Assembly: GCA_037447655.1 (NCBI GenBank)
Contig: JBBHKE010002921.1
Span: 184,771 to 220,708, forward strand
Direction: 5' to 3'
DNA from: Zygnema cylindricum
Taxonomy: Eukaryota > Streptophyta > Zygnematophyceae > Zygnematales > Zygnemataceae
DNA length: 35,938 nucleotides
The position numbers were made by a program, and so were the translations under genes. Positions 1-10,165 of this stretch are shown in pieces. The notes under the pieces were generated by a model. The model saw nothing but the letters and a program-made list of their open reading frames with translations. It did not search any database and was not told the DNA's origin. Positions within the stretch are counted from its first letter, which is position 1; every line of letters starts with the position of its first letter.

Positions 1-429
1 GGCTAGCAGGCTTAGACTGTTATCAGGATAGCATTCAACACAATACCCGAAAAGTACACTAGAAGAATCTAGCAATGAAAGTAGTTGCTAGCAGTCTAGC
101 AGGTTTAGACTGCCAAATTTATTTTTCAGCGAGTTTTGAGTGTCTTTTTATAAAAAAACAGGCCAAAAAAAAAGTTTAAATCTGTACTGAAAATTAAGAG
201 ATAGCTAGGTACACGTTGAGTTGGGATAATGATAAAATAAAGTAAAACGCCGGTTATGTTATACCCAGAATTCCCATATAACATAAAAAACGCATATTAT
301 CCGTATAACATACCCGGAGAAAGTGGATGAAATTTTGATACCAGGTCTGAGTGTGAATTTTTTATATTATGCTTAGTATTCACGCGAATCTAAATTTGAA
401 AAAAAAACCGGACAAAAAAATATTTTTCT
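1..429. other. AT-rich stretch, no gene seen
   Basis: This stretch is AT-rich and has no convincing reading frame. A 17-bp motif occurs twice in direct orientation with one mismatch (3-19 and 96-112, CTAGCAGGYTTAGACTG). Short phrases near 120-150 resemble 415-445 at the start of the hAT-like repeat, so it may be the decayed left part of that element. Confidence 0.4.
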
Positions 430-686
430 GTGAGTTTTGAGCGACTTTTTATTTAAACCGTCAGATTTGGACGATCTGACGATCGTTGATGAAAGTAACG
501 ATCTAAGAAGATCACATGAAAAGCCCATAACACAACTTACGATAGGACTATTGTCAGATTCGGACGATCGGACGGTCGCTGATGAAAGTAGCGATCTAAG
601 AAGATCACATGGAAAGCCCGTAACACAAATTACGCTAGAGGCGGCCTACAAAAGGCCTACCAAAAAGCGCCTACTTATGAACTATG
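430..686. mobile_element. right part of a hAT-like non-autonomous element (h0)
   Basis: The right end (about 650-686, ending in GAACTATG) matches the right ends of elements h1 (22902) and h2 (31482). The interior matches h2 around 31190-31275, sharing the phrase GCGATCTAAGAAGATCACAT. No matching left end (CATAGTT) was found upstream, so the element is truncated or its left end lies outside the window. An open frame over 437-817 crosses the element boundary and the internal duplication; I regard it as chance. Confidence 0.5.
460..634. repeat. 82-bp tandem duplication inside h0
   Basis: Positions 460-541 and 553-634 are two imperfect copies of one 82-bp unit separated by 11 bp. Both begin GTCAGATT and end in ACG. 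The related element h2 has a single copy, so the duplication is specific to this copy. Confidence 0.75.
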
Positions 687-884
687 GTCTGGACTCTGTA
701 AATAAGGGTACGGCCCTGTGTAATTATAACTTTAGCGAACTTACTTCGTATTCTACCGCAGATTCTACGTACGCGGTTTTCGAGTGTGGTAACAACGAAA
801 GTGTTACAAGGTTGTGACGATTGTACACGTCAACAATGCCCGGGACGACTGTCAACGTCTACAATCTGTTTTGTAATGTAGGGT

Positions 885-965
885 ATCGGGTAATTTCATA
901 TCGCGATAATTTCGATATTCGATATATCGATCGAGCAAAGCCCTTGATATATAGTACCGAGACCA
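885..965. repeat. CGATATAT-rich patch
   Basis: Short overlapping palindromic words (TCGATATATCGATCGA and variants) are clustered here. A second, denser patch lies at 10016-10165. The origin is unknown; such words can be remnants of inverted-repeat ends. Confidence 0.35.
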
Positions 966-1127
966 ACATAAATTATCACGATATATTGTATTTTATAAAT
1001 TTAATATTTTATATAATATGTTGCTTTAGCGATAAAGACAAAAATTTTGATACGCGACGTACGACGTGATTTTTTTTCCGTGACTTCAAGGTAACGTCGC
1101 AAAATGTAACCGACAAAAAAATACTAA

Positions 1128-2734
1128 GGGTGGCGTTCCATCAGGAAATTATGTAAGCGTACAAACAACATTACAGAATGCTACACTTTGAACGTTGTTC
1201 TCTCATGCAGAGTTCTATAATCCACATGCTCAGAAACGAGTGGTACTGCAATTTTGTGGTCTACATTGACCTAGAGAATGAGCAGCCTATGTAAAGCCTC
1301 TAGGATAATATTTGCCCCTTCTAATTTCCCGCTATATAAGCGCCGCCCAGGCACACAAATATTCTGACCACTCTCACCTCTGTGAGGACAAGACTCCCCT
1401 GAGTAAATCGCAAAAAGAGTCACTGAATTTGCTCCCCTGATCAGTAAGTTATGGATGGTCAAAGATGACATTTATATTTAAAAGCTCTCTTAGAGAGAGG
1501 TACCTAAATTTCACTAATTCTTAGTCTGCCTACTTACGACTGCCTACTACTAAACCCTAGTCCAATAGAAACACTATATGGTACAAGAAGGTACACAATG
1601 CGATGTACTTATTGTACGACCATTGTACGACATGGCTTTCAAAGTGACGCTTGTCAAAACGGGAGCCATGGTTCCTTTTCCCATCTTCTCCAGTATCCAA
1701 TAGCATGGTGCCACGTGGCGTCGCGTGACGCTATCCCCAAAGGTCGCCGAAATTTTATTGCGGGTGGCGGCTGCAATTGTGGCCGTCCGATCATTTGTAT
1801 TTATGCGGCTTCGATTCGCTTCCATGCATGAATTGATTAATGCGTGTTTTCGTTAGTCTGGTGCAAATTAGTCCGTTTAATAAATAGATCAATATACGTG
1901 AAACATAATATGTATATCGTTTCGCTAGTGCGTTAATGGATAAGGCATAGGTTTAAGTTGTAGTTCGTAGACCCCGTTTCAACTTCGGCCAGAGGCACTA
2001 TTTTGCTACAAATAGTAAAATACCTTTTATTTCATTCTGCCTCCTTCTAAATGACGCGGCAGCCTTGGCATGCCTTTGGTTCTCTCTTTCTCTCTCTTTA
2101 CATTCTAACTAAAATATAGAAGTGAACTATTAATCACCTCTTTTCAACAAGTACCACGTGAGATAAGATCATATATTGAAAATCGTCAAATATTTTTTAC
2201 ACCAACCAACTTCAACTCAAAATCATCGTTTGGATACCATGTAAGTGCGGACCAGGGCATCGTGTGTACTCTTTGCAAACGCTTGTCAGATGCCAGCTCA
2301 TTATTTTTAGGGTTTCTGCTATTTCGCGTGACGAATGAGCGCTTCCACAAATAGTGTGACAAATGGCCGGTAACAAAAATAGCGTGACGAAAGCTCGTTA
2401 CGAGATCACTTTTGTGATTTCCGTTGAATTTTTGAATACATATATCATGTGCGAAATTTTGCGATTTCCGTTGGTTGCTGTCTTGACACGAACATATATT
2501 ATCCAACGTGTCGCGACTCAATTTTTTCTGTAACCATTTACAGAAACTTTAGAAGCGAATGCTTTGCGAAAAAACATCCAACACTCAATGTTACCTCCCA
2601 GACCTTTAGAGAATATTGGCAAGATTCTTTGTATTGTTGTTCATGTATAAAAACAAAATAAAAGGTACGACGTAGTACGGATAGGTCCGGATTTCTATAA
2701 ACAACCTCACTTTTCGTCTGATGGAACGCCACCC
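1128..2734. mobile_element. PIF/Harbinger-like non-autonomous TIR element D1
   Basis: The left end starts GGGTGGCGTTCCATCA and the right end is its inverted copy. Both are flanked by TAA (1125-1127 and 2735-2737). GGG-initial TIRs with a 3-bp TWA duplication are typical of PIF/Harbinger elements. The right half (about 2210-2734) is similar, in the same orientation, to element C (24510-25104). No transposase was recognised. A 903-bp solo LTR sits inside, so the element proper is about 0.7 kb. Confidence 0.7.
1247..2149 (-). mobile_element. solo copia LTR inside D1
   Basis: Read on the - strand it begins TGTTGAAAA and ends in TTGCA, the same termini as the RT1 LTRs. It shares their internal order: CTCTC repeat, GTAC-rich palindrome near 1580-1620 and a CCACGTGG G-box near 1712. 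Flanks are GGTAC (1242-1246) and AGTAC (2150-2154), a 5-bp duplication with one mismatch. No internal region remains, as expected after LTR-LTR recombination. It is much more diverged from RT1 than the two RT1 LTRs are from each other. Confidence 0.7.
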
Positions 2735-2737
2735 TAA

Positions 2738-3042
2738 TACTGTAATTCATATAGCTCCTTATTTAGTACGTAATACGTACACAACTTCATATACGAAAAT
2801 TTGAAATTTCACACTAATTTAGTCAAAGTATGATATGAAAAAAAAATGCAGACTAATCGTTTCAGGCTGGAAGGCAAAAATACCTACCAATCTGCATGCA
2901 AATTGGTAGCCATTAGTACATTACTGCTTATCCACTTCCAACGATTAATTTGGTGGAAAGGTTACAATTTACGTTTTCTCTATGGATTCACAAGGGATAG
3001 GAGGCAACATGGGAGCTAGTATTGGCATAAGCAGTAGTTAGT
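2738..3042. other. unassigned DNA between D1 and RT1
   Basis: This is AT-rich and I see no gene. The last 40 bp are rich in CTAGT and GCAGTAG words that resume on the far side of RT1 at 9886, so this is the original insertion locus. Confidence 0.5.
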
Positions 3043-3047
3043 ACTAG
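3043..3047. repeat. RT1 target-site duplication, left (ACTAG)
   Basis: ACTAG directly precedes the TG of the left LTR and recurs at 9886-9890 after the CA of the right LTR. A perfect 5-bp duplication is the expected mark of a copia integrase. Confidence 0.9.
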
Positions 3048-3233
3048 TGCAATTTTGTGTCCTCCATTCGACTACAGAAGTCAAAAAGCCTCTAGATAGT
3101 TTTAACTAACCCACTTCAAGCAACAACCACTGCTGCCCAAGAAGGCAAATTGACAGTCTCAGTGCACCCCTGTGCAGCCTGTACTCCCTTGAGTCCGTAA
3201 GAAAAAGAATCACTGAAAACGGCCAACCAACCG

Positions 3234-4025
3234 ATTAATTATAAGGTGGCAAAGATGCCAAGTTTATACAAACTCTCAAAGGGAGAGAGGTCACTACCTA
3301 CCAAATTCTCTAAGTCCTAAACCCCTCTCACAACCCCTCTACTGACGTATGAACCAATCAAATGAGTGTAGGGTACAGAAAGGTACTACGGCCGATGTAC
3401 TTTCTGTACGCCATGTGTTTGGCAAAGCCATTGAGTGGACGCGTGTCCACTTTTAACTAGTCATTATGTTCTTCGGAATTCCTGTGACCAAATGTCATCT
3501 CTCCACGTGGCGCCACGTCATGCCACATCCATAAACGTCAAAGTGACCATTTCGCGATCTCGGCAGTGATATACGCCGTCGGATTAAATTCCACATTAAA
3601 CGTCGGTCGTCGAAACAAATGTATGATTCATTAATTATAAGGTGGCAAAGATGCCAAGTTTATACAAACTCTCAAAGGGAGAGAGGTCACTACCTACCAA
3701 ATTCTCTAAGTCCTAAACCCCTCTCACAATCCCTGTACTATCGTACGAACCAATCAAATGAGTGTAGGGTACAGAAAGGTACTACGGCCGATGTACTTTC
3801 TGTACGACATGTGTTTGGTAAAGCCATTGAGTGGACGCGTGTCCACTTTTAACTCGTCCTTATGTTCTTCGGAATTCCTGTGACCAAATGTCATCCCTCC
3901 ACGTGGCGCCACGTCATGCCACATCCATAAATGTCAAAGTGACCATTTCGCGATCTCGGCAGTGATATACGCCGTCGGATTAAATTCGACATTAAATGTC
4001 GGCCGTCGAAACAAATGTATGATTC
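3234..4025. repeat. 396-bp tandem duplication within the LTR
   Basis: Position 3241 corresponds to 3637, an offset of 396. Each unit spans TATA box, GTAC palindrome, G-box region and a 29-bp tail containing GTCGTCGAAACAAATGTATG. The right LTR has only one unit but keeps both tail variants side by side (9401-9460), so it looks like a collapsed derivative of this arrangement. Confidence 0.85.
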
Positions 4026-4212
4026 ATTTGTTTCGTGCGAGATAATGTTCGCACTATATAACACTTGGTTCTATGTTCATTCGTTCGTCAATCCGTTAAT
4101 CAAATTCATGGTCTTAACACTGTTTAAATAATTATCAAACTTAATGTATCCTAACGGACTTCTACGACAGACTGGTTACAGCTAACGGCTACGCCGCGCT
4201 CTGCCGGTCAGG

Positions 4213-4223
4213 GGTTCGAGACC
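4213..4223 (+). other. B-box-like motif in an LTR hairpin (antisense)
   Basis: GGTTCGAGACC fits the RNA polymerase III B-box consensus (GGTTCGANNCC). It lies in a tRNA-like stretch (about 4172-4233) antisense to the element, and the same stretch is in the right LTR near 9652. RT2 and RT3 have an equivalent folded element at the matching place. I do not see a complete cloverleaf, so I do not call a tRNA gene. Confidence 0.45.
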
Positions 4224-4244
4224 TGTCGGACTCAACCTTTTGTT

Positions 4245-4266
4245 GAGAGTGACATAAGTCACTCTC
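4245..4266. other. perfect 9-bp hairpin in RT1 LTR
   Basis: GAGAGTGAC and GTCACTCTC are separated by ATAA. The same hairpin occurs in the right LTR near 9684-9705. It lies in the U3 region, so it is probably not in the R-U5 leader. Function unknown. Confidence 0.7.
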
Positions 4267-4446
4267 TTGCCCTGCTTGCTGAGCTAGGACAGCCATGGCT
4301 CAACCACCTTCTCTATCCCTCAGTGACTACAACAAGTAGGGGGGGTAGAGAGAGGAGGTGGAGGCAGACTATCCGCCTTTTTCTTTCCTATTTGAACTGA
4401 ACTATTTAGACCTAGAAAACACCATATAAATCTAATAATTTCAACA

Positions 4447-4461
4447 CTCCCCTTATTTTTT
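4447..4461 (-). promoter_or_regulatory. RT1 polypurine tract
   Basis: On the - strand the sequence AAAAAATAAGGGGAG directly precedes the TGTTGA of the 3-prime LTR. It is the presumed plus-strand DNA primer site. RT2 and RT3 have near-identical tracts at the same place. Confidence 0.85.
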
Positions 4462-4509
4462 AGTCCAACTTTAACTTTTATCCACACTTTTCTCTACAAT
4501 ATTTAAACT

Positions 4510-7500
4510 TCATATAGGAGAAGGCACCGGTTTTGTCTTCATATCAGCCACCATGTCCTCATCTGGTTTATATACAAATTTCACAATCTTATTCTCAACT
4601 TTTTATCTCACAAAACTCAACCTTATGTCCATATGCTTAGCTTTGAAATGATGTTTTGGATTAGTTGCAATTGCGGTTGCAGCTTGATTATCACAAAACA
4701 CTTCATGCACCCCCTTCTTCATATACCCCAGTTCTCTCAACAAGGACTTGACCCACATCAACTCTTTTACAACAGAACAATAGGCCATGTACTCAGCCTC
4801 CATAGTAGAATGAGCAACCACCTTTTGCTGCTTACAGCTCCAACAACAAGCACCTTCCCCCACATACAACACATACCCAGAAGTGCATCCTCTCATAGGT
4901 GCGTCCCCATAACTGGCATCACTCCAAGTAGTGATGTCAGTGTTCTCCCCTCCCAAATGCAACCATAACTCTCTGGCTCCCACCAGATATCTCATGACTC
5001 TCTTGGCTGCCTCCCAGTCTCTCTTCCTAGGATCATTAAGACTCCTACTGAGTACTCCTACTGCTGCTGCTATGTCCGTCTTGGTATAGTTTATAAAATA
5101 GATCAAACTTCCTACGACCTGTCTATAAGGGATAGACTTCATAAACTTTCTCTCCTCTGGACTCATCTGATCATCTAAGGTCATCATTCCTCCTTCTACA
5201 CTCCCATCACTTATTTTTTTAAAGATTATGGGAGTGGTACAACAGTTAGCCTTTTCCATTTGGAATTTCTCAAGCATATTACCTATTGCTTCTTTCTGAG
5301 TAAGTTTGATAATCCTTTTCCCCTTATCTCTCTCCATTTGGATCCCCAAAATGTATTTTGCCCCACATAAATCCTTGATATCAAATATGTTTCTAAGATC
5401 TTTCTTTAGCCTATTGATCTTTTCCAAAGACTTACTGAGCACAAGCAGATCATCCACATAGATTGCAATAAAAATAACACCATTCTCATCCTCAAACATA
5501 TAGATTGAATGGTCATAACTGTTCTGGATATGTCACAGACTGTTGAGAAACTCATCTAGTGTCTTATTCCACTGTCGTAGAGCCTGTTTCAGTCCATATA
5601 AGGACTTTATGAAAATGCACACTTTGCTCTCTTCTCCTTCTTCCACAAATCCTTTTGGTTGCCTCATGAAAATCTCTTCCTCTAACTCACCATTAAGAAA
5701 GGCAGGCTTAATATCCATCTGGTGTATTTCCATGTCTTCCGCTGCTGCCAGACCGAGGAGAATCTTTATTGATGGGAACTGAACAACTGGAGCAAAGGTC
5801 TCCTCATAGTCAATCCCCTCCATTTGGGTGAACCCCTTTGCTACCAATCGAGGTTTATATCTCTCAATGGTATTATCTAGGTTTAGTTTTAGTTTAAACA
5901 CCCAATTATAGCCAATCGGTTTTCTGTCTGCTAGTTCTCAAGTAGTTGTTTCCATGATACAGGCCATCTCATCATTTATGGCTCTAATCCATCTGTCTTT
6001 CTCTGGACTGTTTACTGCCTCCGAGTATAACTGAGGCTCATTTGGGTGAGATAGCTTAGTTACCTTGAGAGCCGCATGTTTTTCTTGGATCCTTTTGCTG
6101 CTTCTTCTCCCCCCTCCAAACTCCGAAGCTAAGATGGAGGGAAGTCTTGGATTTCTCCTTACTATCTCATCGACTCCCCTATCCATGGAAGCCGGTTCTT
6201 GTCCCTCCCCTTCTGTCTCCTTGAAGTCCATAGGAATATGTGAGGTTTCCGGTGGATTGCGTGTGTCTAGGATCTCCCGTGAATGTGCAATCCATGTTTC
6301 ACTCATGTCCCTTTCGGGAAGGATGGAGTCCTCCTCACCTTCAGACTCAAATCTGATTTTTTTCTTTTTGTTATATTAAAAAGGGTCAAATGACTTCCGT
6401 TCATCCATGACAACTAGGTGTTTGACCAGAATGATACCTCTCTTTGCTAAGTCATAGACTCTATATCCCTTGACATCCTCATCATATCCTAAAAAGTATC
6501 CAGGTTTTCCCTTAGCATCTAGTTTCTAGTTTTTCCTATCTGTGTCCAGACTGTAAACTTGGCTACCGAATACTTTAAGGTGAGAGATATCCAGTTTCCT
6601 TCCCACCCACCTCTCATAAGTTGTCATTCCCGTTACAGCTAAGGTAAGGACTCTATTCTTAATGTAGTTGGCACAATTCATAGCCTCTGCCCAAAATCTC
6701 TTTCCTATTTTCTTGTCGGCCAACATACTTGATGCACTATCTCATAGTCTTCGGTTCAACCTCTCAGCTACCCATTTTGTTCCGGGTTATATGGTACGGT
6801 TTTTTGGTGTTGAACTCCCTCATCTCTCAAATACTCCTCAAACTAGTTAGAGGTATATTCCCCCCCATTATCACTTTTTATTCTCTTAATGGGGGTTCCA
6901 TGCAACTTCTCACTCCAGGCTTTATATTCTTTGAAGTAAGTTGATGTTTCAGACTTTTTTTTGGAAGTAGACTCTAGAGTATCTAGACAAGTCACCAGTT
7001 ATTGTCATCATAAACCTCTTTCCTCCAACCGAAGGTATTTTTGCAGGTCCCCAGATATCTGTGTGGACTAGATCTAGTACTTTCTCACTTCCATATGTGG
7101 CGGCTTTGGGAAAGGGAAGTCTATAAGCCTTACCTTGGGCACAACCACTACAATCATCCATCATTTCATTATCCCCAAACTGAATGCCTTCTACTACCCC
7201 AAGCTTTTTCATTTCCCTCAACCTATCGAAATGCGCATGGCCCAATCGCTTAGGCCAAATCATCAATTTATGAACAACAACATAGTAAGCATTCTTCTTT
7301 TCATTACTCAGGTTAAGCCTAAACATTCTTTGGCTACCCTTATTTGCCGTGAAGTAAACTTCATCCCCATACTTAGCTGTAAAGACTCCCTTTCTAGTGA
7401 AGTTATCAAACTCTTTATCATCTAACACAGATATAAAGACAAAAATTTTACTCAGTTGAAGAATATAGAGTACATCTGAGAAGGTGAGTATGGAATTCTT

Positions 7501-7769
7501 TCCCTCCACTAAGAATTTCAGACCTATTGATCCCACTAGATCTGTAGTAACCACTCTCCCATCCCCATACTCTAACTCTACAGTAGGGATCTTTCTTAGT
7601 ATAGTGAAGAGTTGCTTATCACGACACATATGCATGGATGCACCTGAGTCGCTCTCCCATCCCCATACTCTATCTCTACAGTAAGGATCTTTCTTAGCTT
7701 AGTTCACGACACATATGCATGGATGCACATGAGTCGATGATCCATCCTTCCTGTGGAGCTTCCCGATTT
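4510..7769 (-). pseudogene. RT1 pol: protease, integrase, RT and RNase H, broken
   Basis: This is a copia Pol read in the order protease (about 7640-7750), GAG-pre-integrase zinc finger (H...H...CSGC near 7130-7260), integrase (LDLVHTDIWGP near 7050; ERLNRRL and RVYDLAKRG farther on), RT (5250-5940) and RNase H (4510-4930). RT keeps HQMDIKPAFLNG near 5700 and the catalytic YVDD near 5450. RNase H keeps the aspartate of TWSDASYGD, the glutamate of STMEAEY and the aspartate of FCDNQAA, then KHMDIR. The frame runs to a TGA at 4510-4512, but in-frame stops interrupt it: TGA for Trp near 5935, TGA near 5520, TAG/TAA near 6365, 6525 and 6760, and TAA for the Glu after SFVR near 4603. Most stops are single substitutions, so the element was intact fairly recently. 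Expected products are virus-like-particle enzymes for cDNA synthesis and integration. Confidence 0.9.
7554..7736. repeat. tandem duplication of the protease active site
   Basis: Units 7554-7651 and 7652-7736 are imperfect direct copies, each ending in the complement of the Asp-Ser protease motif. The gag-proximal unit has Trp-Ile-Ile-Asp-Ser with Gly replaced by Cys. The distal unit has Asp-Ser-Gly-Ala-Ser-Met-His. The second unit is about 13 bp shorter, which shifts the frame between them. Confidence 0.75.
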
Positions 7770-8870
7770 GCTCCAAGGGCACACTTCTGTCTCCGAGGGA
7801 TCTCCTTCTCCTCCGGACTCTCGTCAAGAAGAAGCTCTCCATCCTCCTCAGAGGATCCTCGGTTTCTCCTCCCACTTTTGTGACAACAAGTGCCTTTTCT
7901 TCCCTTTGGAAGAACCTCCTCTACGGTTCTCTTGGAGCCTCAACTTTGACAGCTTGATAAAATCCGTAATAAAGTATCCCGACTTTTTGCAAAAATGACA
8001 AAGACCTTTTGGTGGCCTCGGTCCTCCAGACTGATCTCTTTCCCCTATGTACGGTTTTTTCGAATCCTTCCCCCATGGGTCCCCTCTTGCAGCTAGAGCT
8101 TGAATGCTCTTTCCTCCTCTCCTAATCTCTATGGTGTTTTCCTACACAAGTATCATCAGGACCACTGTATTCCACTTCCATGAACTATCAATCATTTCCT
8201 GTACTCGGTACACAATGTTCTTATACTCTTCTGGTAACTTCATGATGACAGTGTTAGCTTTCATCTTGATTGTACTTGTCCACCCGGCACTTTCCATCTC
8301 CATATACTAACAAGAAAGATCATTACAGTAATCGAACATCTTTCCTCCTTTGTAAGTGTAACTCACTAGCTTTTGCTCAGCCAACTGGAGCTCTTGAATA
8401 GGACCAGCTCTATAGATCTCCACCAAACTCACCCACAACTCCTCGGCCTTGTAAATGTGAAGGTGAGGGGTGGCCAAAGCTTCAGTGAGGTGCCTTAGAA
8501 TGAAGTTCTTCGCAGCCATGATTACGTAATCCCACATTTGAGTATCGTTCTCCACCGTCTTTACGAATGCCGCTCTTGGTGTCGTGGCAATAGGAGTGAG
8601 GGGTGTCTCATCCCTTTCCCCTTTTCGGACACATTGTTGTCCCCATCATCTACCTCCTCCGCTGAAGCAGTCGCTGCTGCAGGAAACCTTACTCCTCCAA
8701 ATCCTGGTGGATTTCTCGAAGGTGGACGTTTCACTTGTCCACTGACGATACCCTAGTAACGTTTTTCGCACAAAGCCCACATCATCATGGCTTCCCAATA
8801 GATGAACGCAGTTCCATTGAAGGTGGGTACCCTAGAGGGTGGGCCCATAACCTGCAATTCTGTGTCCTCT
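7770..8870 (-). pseudogene. RT1 gag, broken
   Basis: The N-terminal part reads from the PBS (M-G-P-P-S-R-V-P-T-F-N-G-T) into a copia-type capsid: an F-x-G-T...YW core and, at 8307-8555, the conserved LWVSLVEIY helix with YTYKGGKMFDYCNDL. The zinc knuckle near 7975-8015 is degenerate: the expected histidine reads Tyr and the last cysteine reads Phe (CHFCKKSGYF...). A TAG interrupts the N-terminus near 8757 and other frame breaks follow. The probable start codon is in the LTR: this 5-prime LTR has ATA (complement of 8870-8872) where the 3-prime LTR has ATG. Gag would form the particle shell and bind element RNA. Confidence 0.75.
8840..8852 (-). promoter_or_regulatory. RT1 primer-binding site (initiator tRNA-Met anticodon arm)
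   Basis: The - strand GGTTATGGGCCCAC directly follows the 5-prime LTR. It is complementary to the anticodon stem-loop of initiator tRNA-Met, not to the tRNA 3-prime end. This half-tRNA priming is known for copia and Ty5; common plant copia elements use TGGTATCAGAGC instead. Confidence 0.85.
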
Positions 8871-9885
8871 ATTGGACTACAGAATTCAAGAAGCCTCTAG
8901 ATAATTTTAACTAACCCACTTCAAGCCACAACCACTGCTGCCCAATAAGGCAAACTGATAGTCTGACTGCACCCCTGTGCAGCCTGGACTCCTTTGAGTC
9001 CGTAAGAAAAAGAATCACTGAAAACGGCCAACCAACCGATTAATTATAAGGTGGCAAAGATGCCAAGTTTATACAAACTCTCAAAGGGAGAGAGGTCACT
9101 ACCTACCAAATTCTCTAAGTCCTAAACCCCTCTCACAACCCCTCTACTGACGTATGAACCAATCAAATGAGTGTAGGGTACAGAAAGGTACTACGACCGA
9201 TGTACTTTCTGTACGACATGTGTTTGGCAAAGCCATTGAGTGGACGCGTGTCCACTTTTAACTAGTCATTATGTTCTTCGGAATTCCTGTGACCAAATGT
9301 CATCCCTCCACGTGGCGCCACGTCATGCCACATCCATAAACGTCAAAGTGACCATTTCGCGATCTCGACAGTGATATACGCCGTCGGATTAAATTCCACA
9401 TTAAACGTCGGTCGTCGAAACAAATGTATGATAAATGTCGGCCGTCGAAACAAATGTATGATTCATTTGTTTCGTGCGAGATAATGTTCGCACTATATAA
9501 CACTTGGTTCTATGTTCATTCGTTCGTCAATCCGTTAATCAAATTCATGGTCTTAACACTGTTTAAATAATTATCAAACTTAATGTATCCTAACGGACTT
9601 CTACGACAGACTGGTTACAGCTAACGGCTACGCCGCGCTCTGCCGGTCAGGGGTTCGAGACCTGTCGGACTCAACCTTTTGTTGAGAGTGACATAAGTCA
9701 CTCTCTTGCCCTGCTTGCTGAGCTAGGACAGCCATGGCTCAACCACCTTCTCTATCCCTCAGTGACTACAACAAGTAGGGGGGTTAGAGAGAGGAGGTGG
9801 AGGCAGACTATCCGCCTTTTTCTTTCCTATTTGTACTGAACTATTTAGACCTAGAAAATACCATATAAATCTAATAATTTCAACA
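8853..9885 (-). repeat. RT1 5-prime LTR (right)
   Basis: This LTR is 1033 bp. It differs from the left LTR at 3 of about 415 sites in 9470-9885 and about 4 of 395 in the middle, but at about 14 of 186 in 8853-9038, the segment just downstream of the TATA box. It lacks the second 396-bp unit but retains both 29-bp tails next to each other (9401-9460). Confidence 0.92.
9068..9073 (-). promoter_or_regulatory. RT1 LTR TATA box
   Basis: TATAAA on the - strand lies about 215 nt before the PBS, a sensible place for an LTR core promoter with a 190-nt R-U5 leader. The 3-prime LTR has it at 3263-3268 and again in the duplicated unit. RT2 (26030) and RT3 (35100) have a TATA box in the same context. Confidence 0.6.
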
Positions 9886-9890
9886 ACTAG
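9886..9890. repeat. RT1 target-site duplication, right (ACTAG)
   Basis: This is identical to 3043-3047. Confidence 0.9.
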
Positions 9891-10015
9891 CAGTTGCAGT
9901 AACACTAGTTATGGCAACAGCTACACCTAGTACTAGCAGCTGCAGCTAGTACTAGTACTTGCAGCAGCAGTAGTATTAACAGCAGGGGCAAATAGCAAGA
10001 TTTATTTTTTTAAGA
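9891..10015. repeat. CTAGTA/GCAGCA low-complexity tract
   Basis: Loosely repeated ACTAG, GCAG and CTGCAG words form imperfect palindromes. It continues the sequence type left of RT1. Confidence 0.5.
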
Positions 10016-10165
10016 AGCCTCGATATATCGGCGATACGATATATTGGCGATATATCGGGGATATATTGTGATATTTTGATTATCCATATATCGAAGCAAT
10101 ATATCGATTATCGGGTGCCTGAAATTCGATATATATCGAATATCGGCAAATAGTCCTCGATACCC
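10016..10165. repeat. dense CGATATAT cluster
   Basis: There are about ten copies of CGATATAT-type words in both orientations within 150 bp. The open frames here are by-products of the repeat. It resembles 885-965. Confidence 0.5.

Larger units (their letters stand above)
3048..4446 (-). repeat. RT1 3-prime LTR (left), with internal duplication
   Basis: This LTR is 1399 bp and runs TG...CA. It contains a tandem duplication of about 396 bp (3234-3629 and 3630-4025), so it carries two TATA/GTAC/G-box blocks. The copies differ at several sites (for example CTCTACTGACG versus CTGTACTATCG). It keeps an ATG (complement of 3065-3067) that would start Gag in a 5-prime LTR. Confidence 0.92.
3048..9885 (-). 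mobile_element. Ty1/copia LTR retrotransposon RT1, inactivated
   Basis: RT1 is 6838 bp on the - strand. Order in element sense: 5-prime LTR (8853-9885), PBS (8840-8852), gag, protease, integrase, RT, RNase H, PPT (4447-4461), 3-prime LTR (3048-4446). Integrase before RT defines Ty1/copia. Flanking ACTAG copies show a single complete insertion. Several in-frame stops (near 4603, 5520, 5935, 6365, 6525 and 6760) and a duplicated protease site mean it cannot make an intact polyprotein. The LTRs differ in length by 366 bp because of a large internal duplication. Confidence 0.95.

Noticed and set aside
437-817. 126-codon frame on +
   Set aside because: It translates the two 82-bp repeat units of h0 and runs past the element end; the repeated peptide is a by-product.
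4172-4233. tRNA gene in the RT1 LTR (B-box GGTTCGAGACC)
   Set aside because: Acceptor and anticodon stems do not form a cloverleaf; kept only as a tRNA-like LTR motif.
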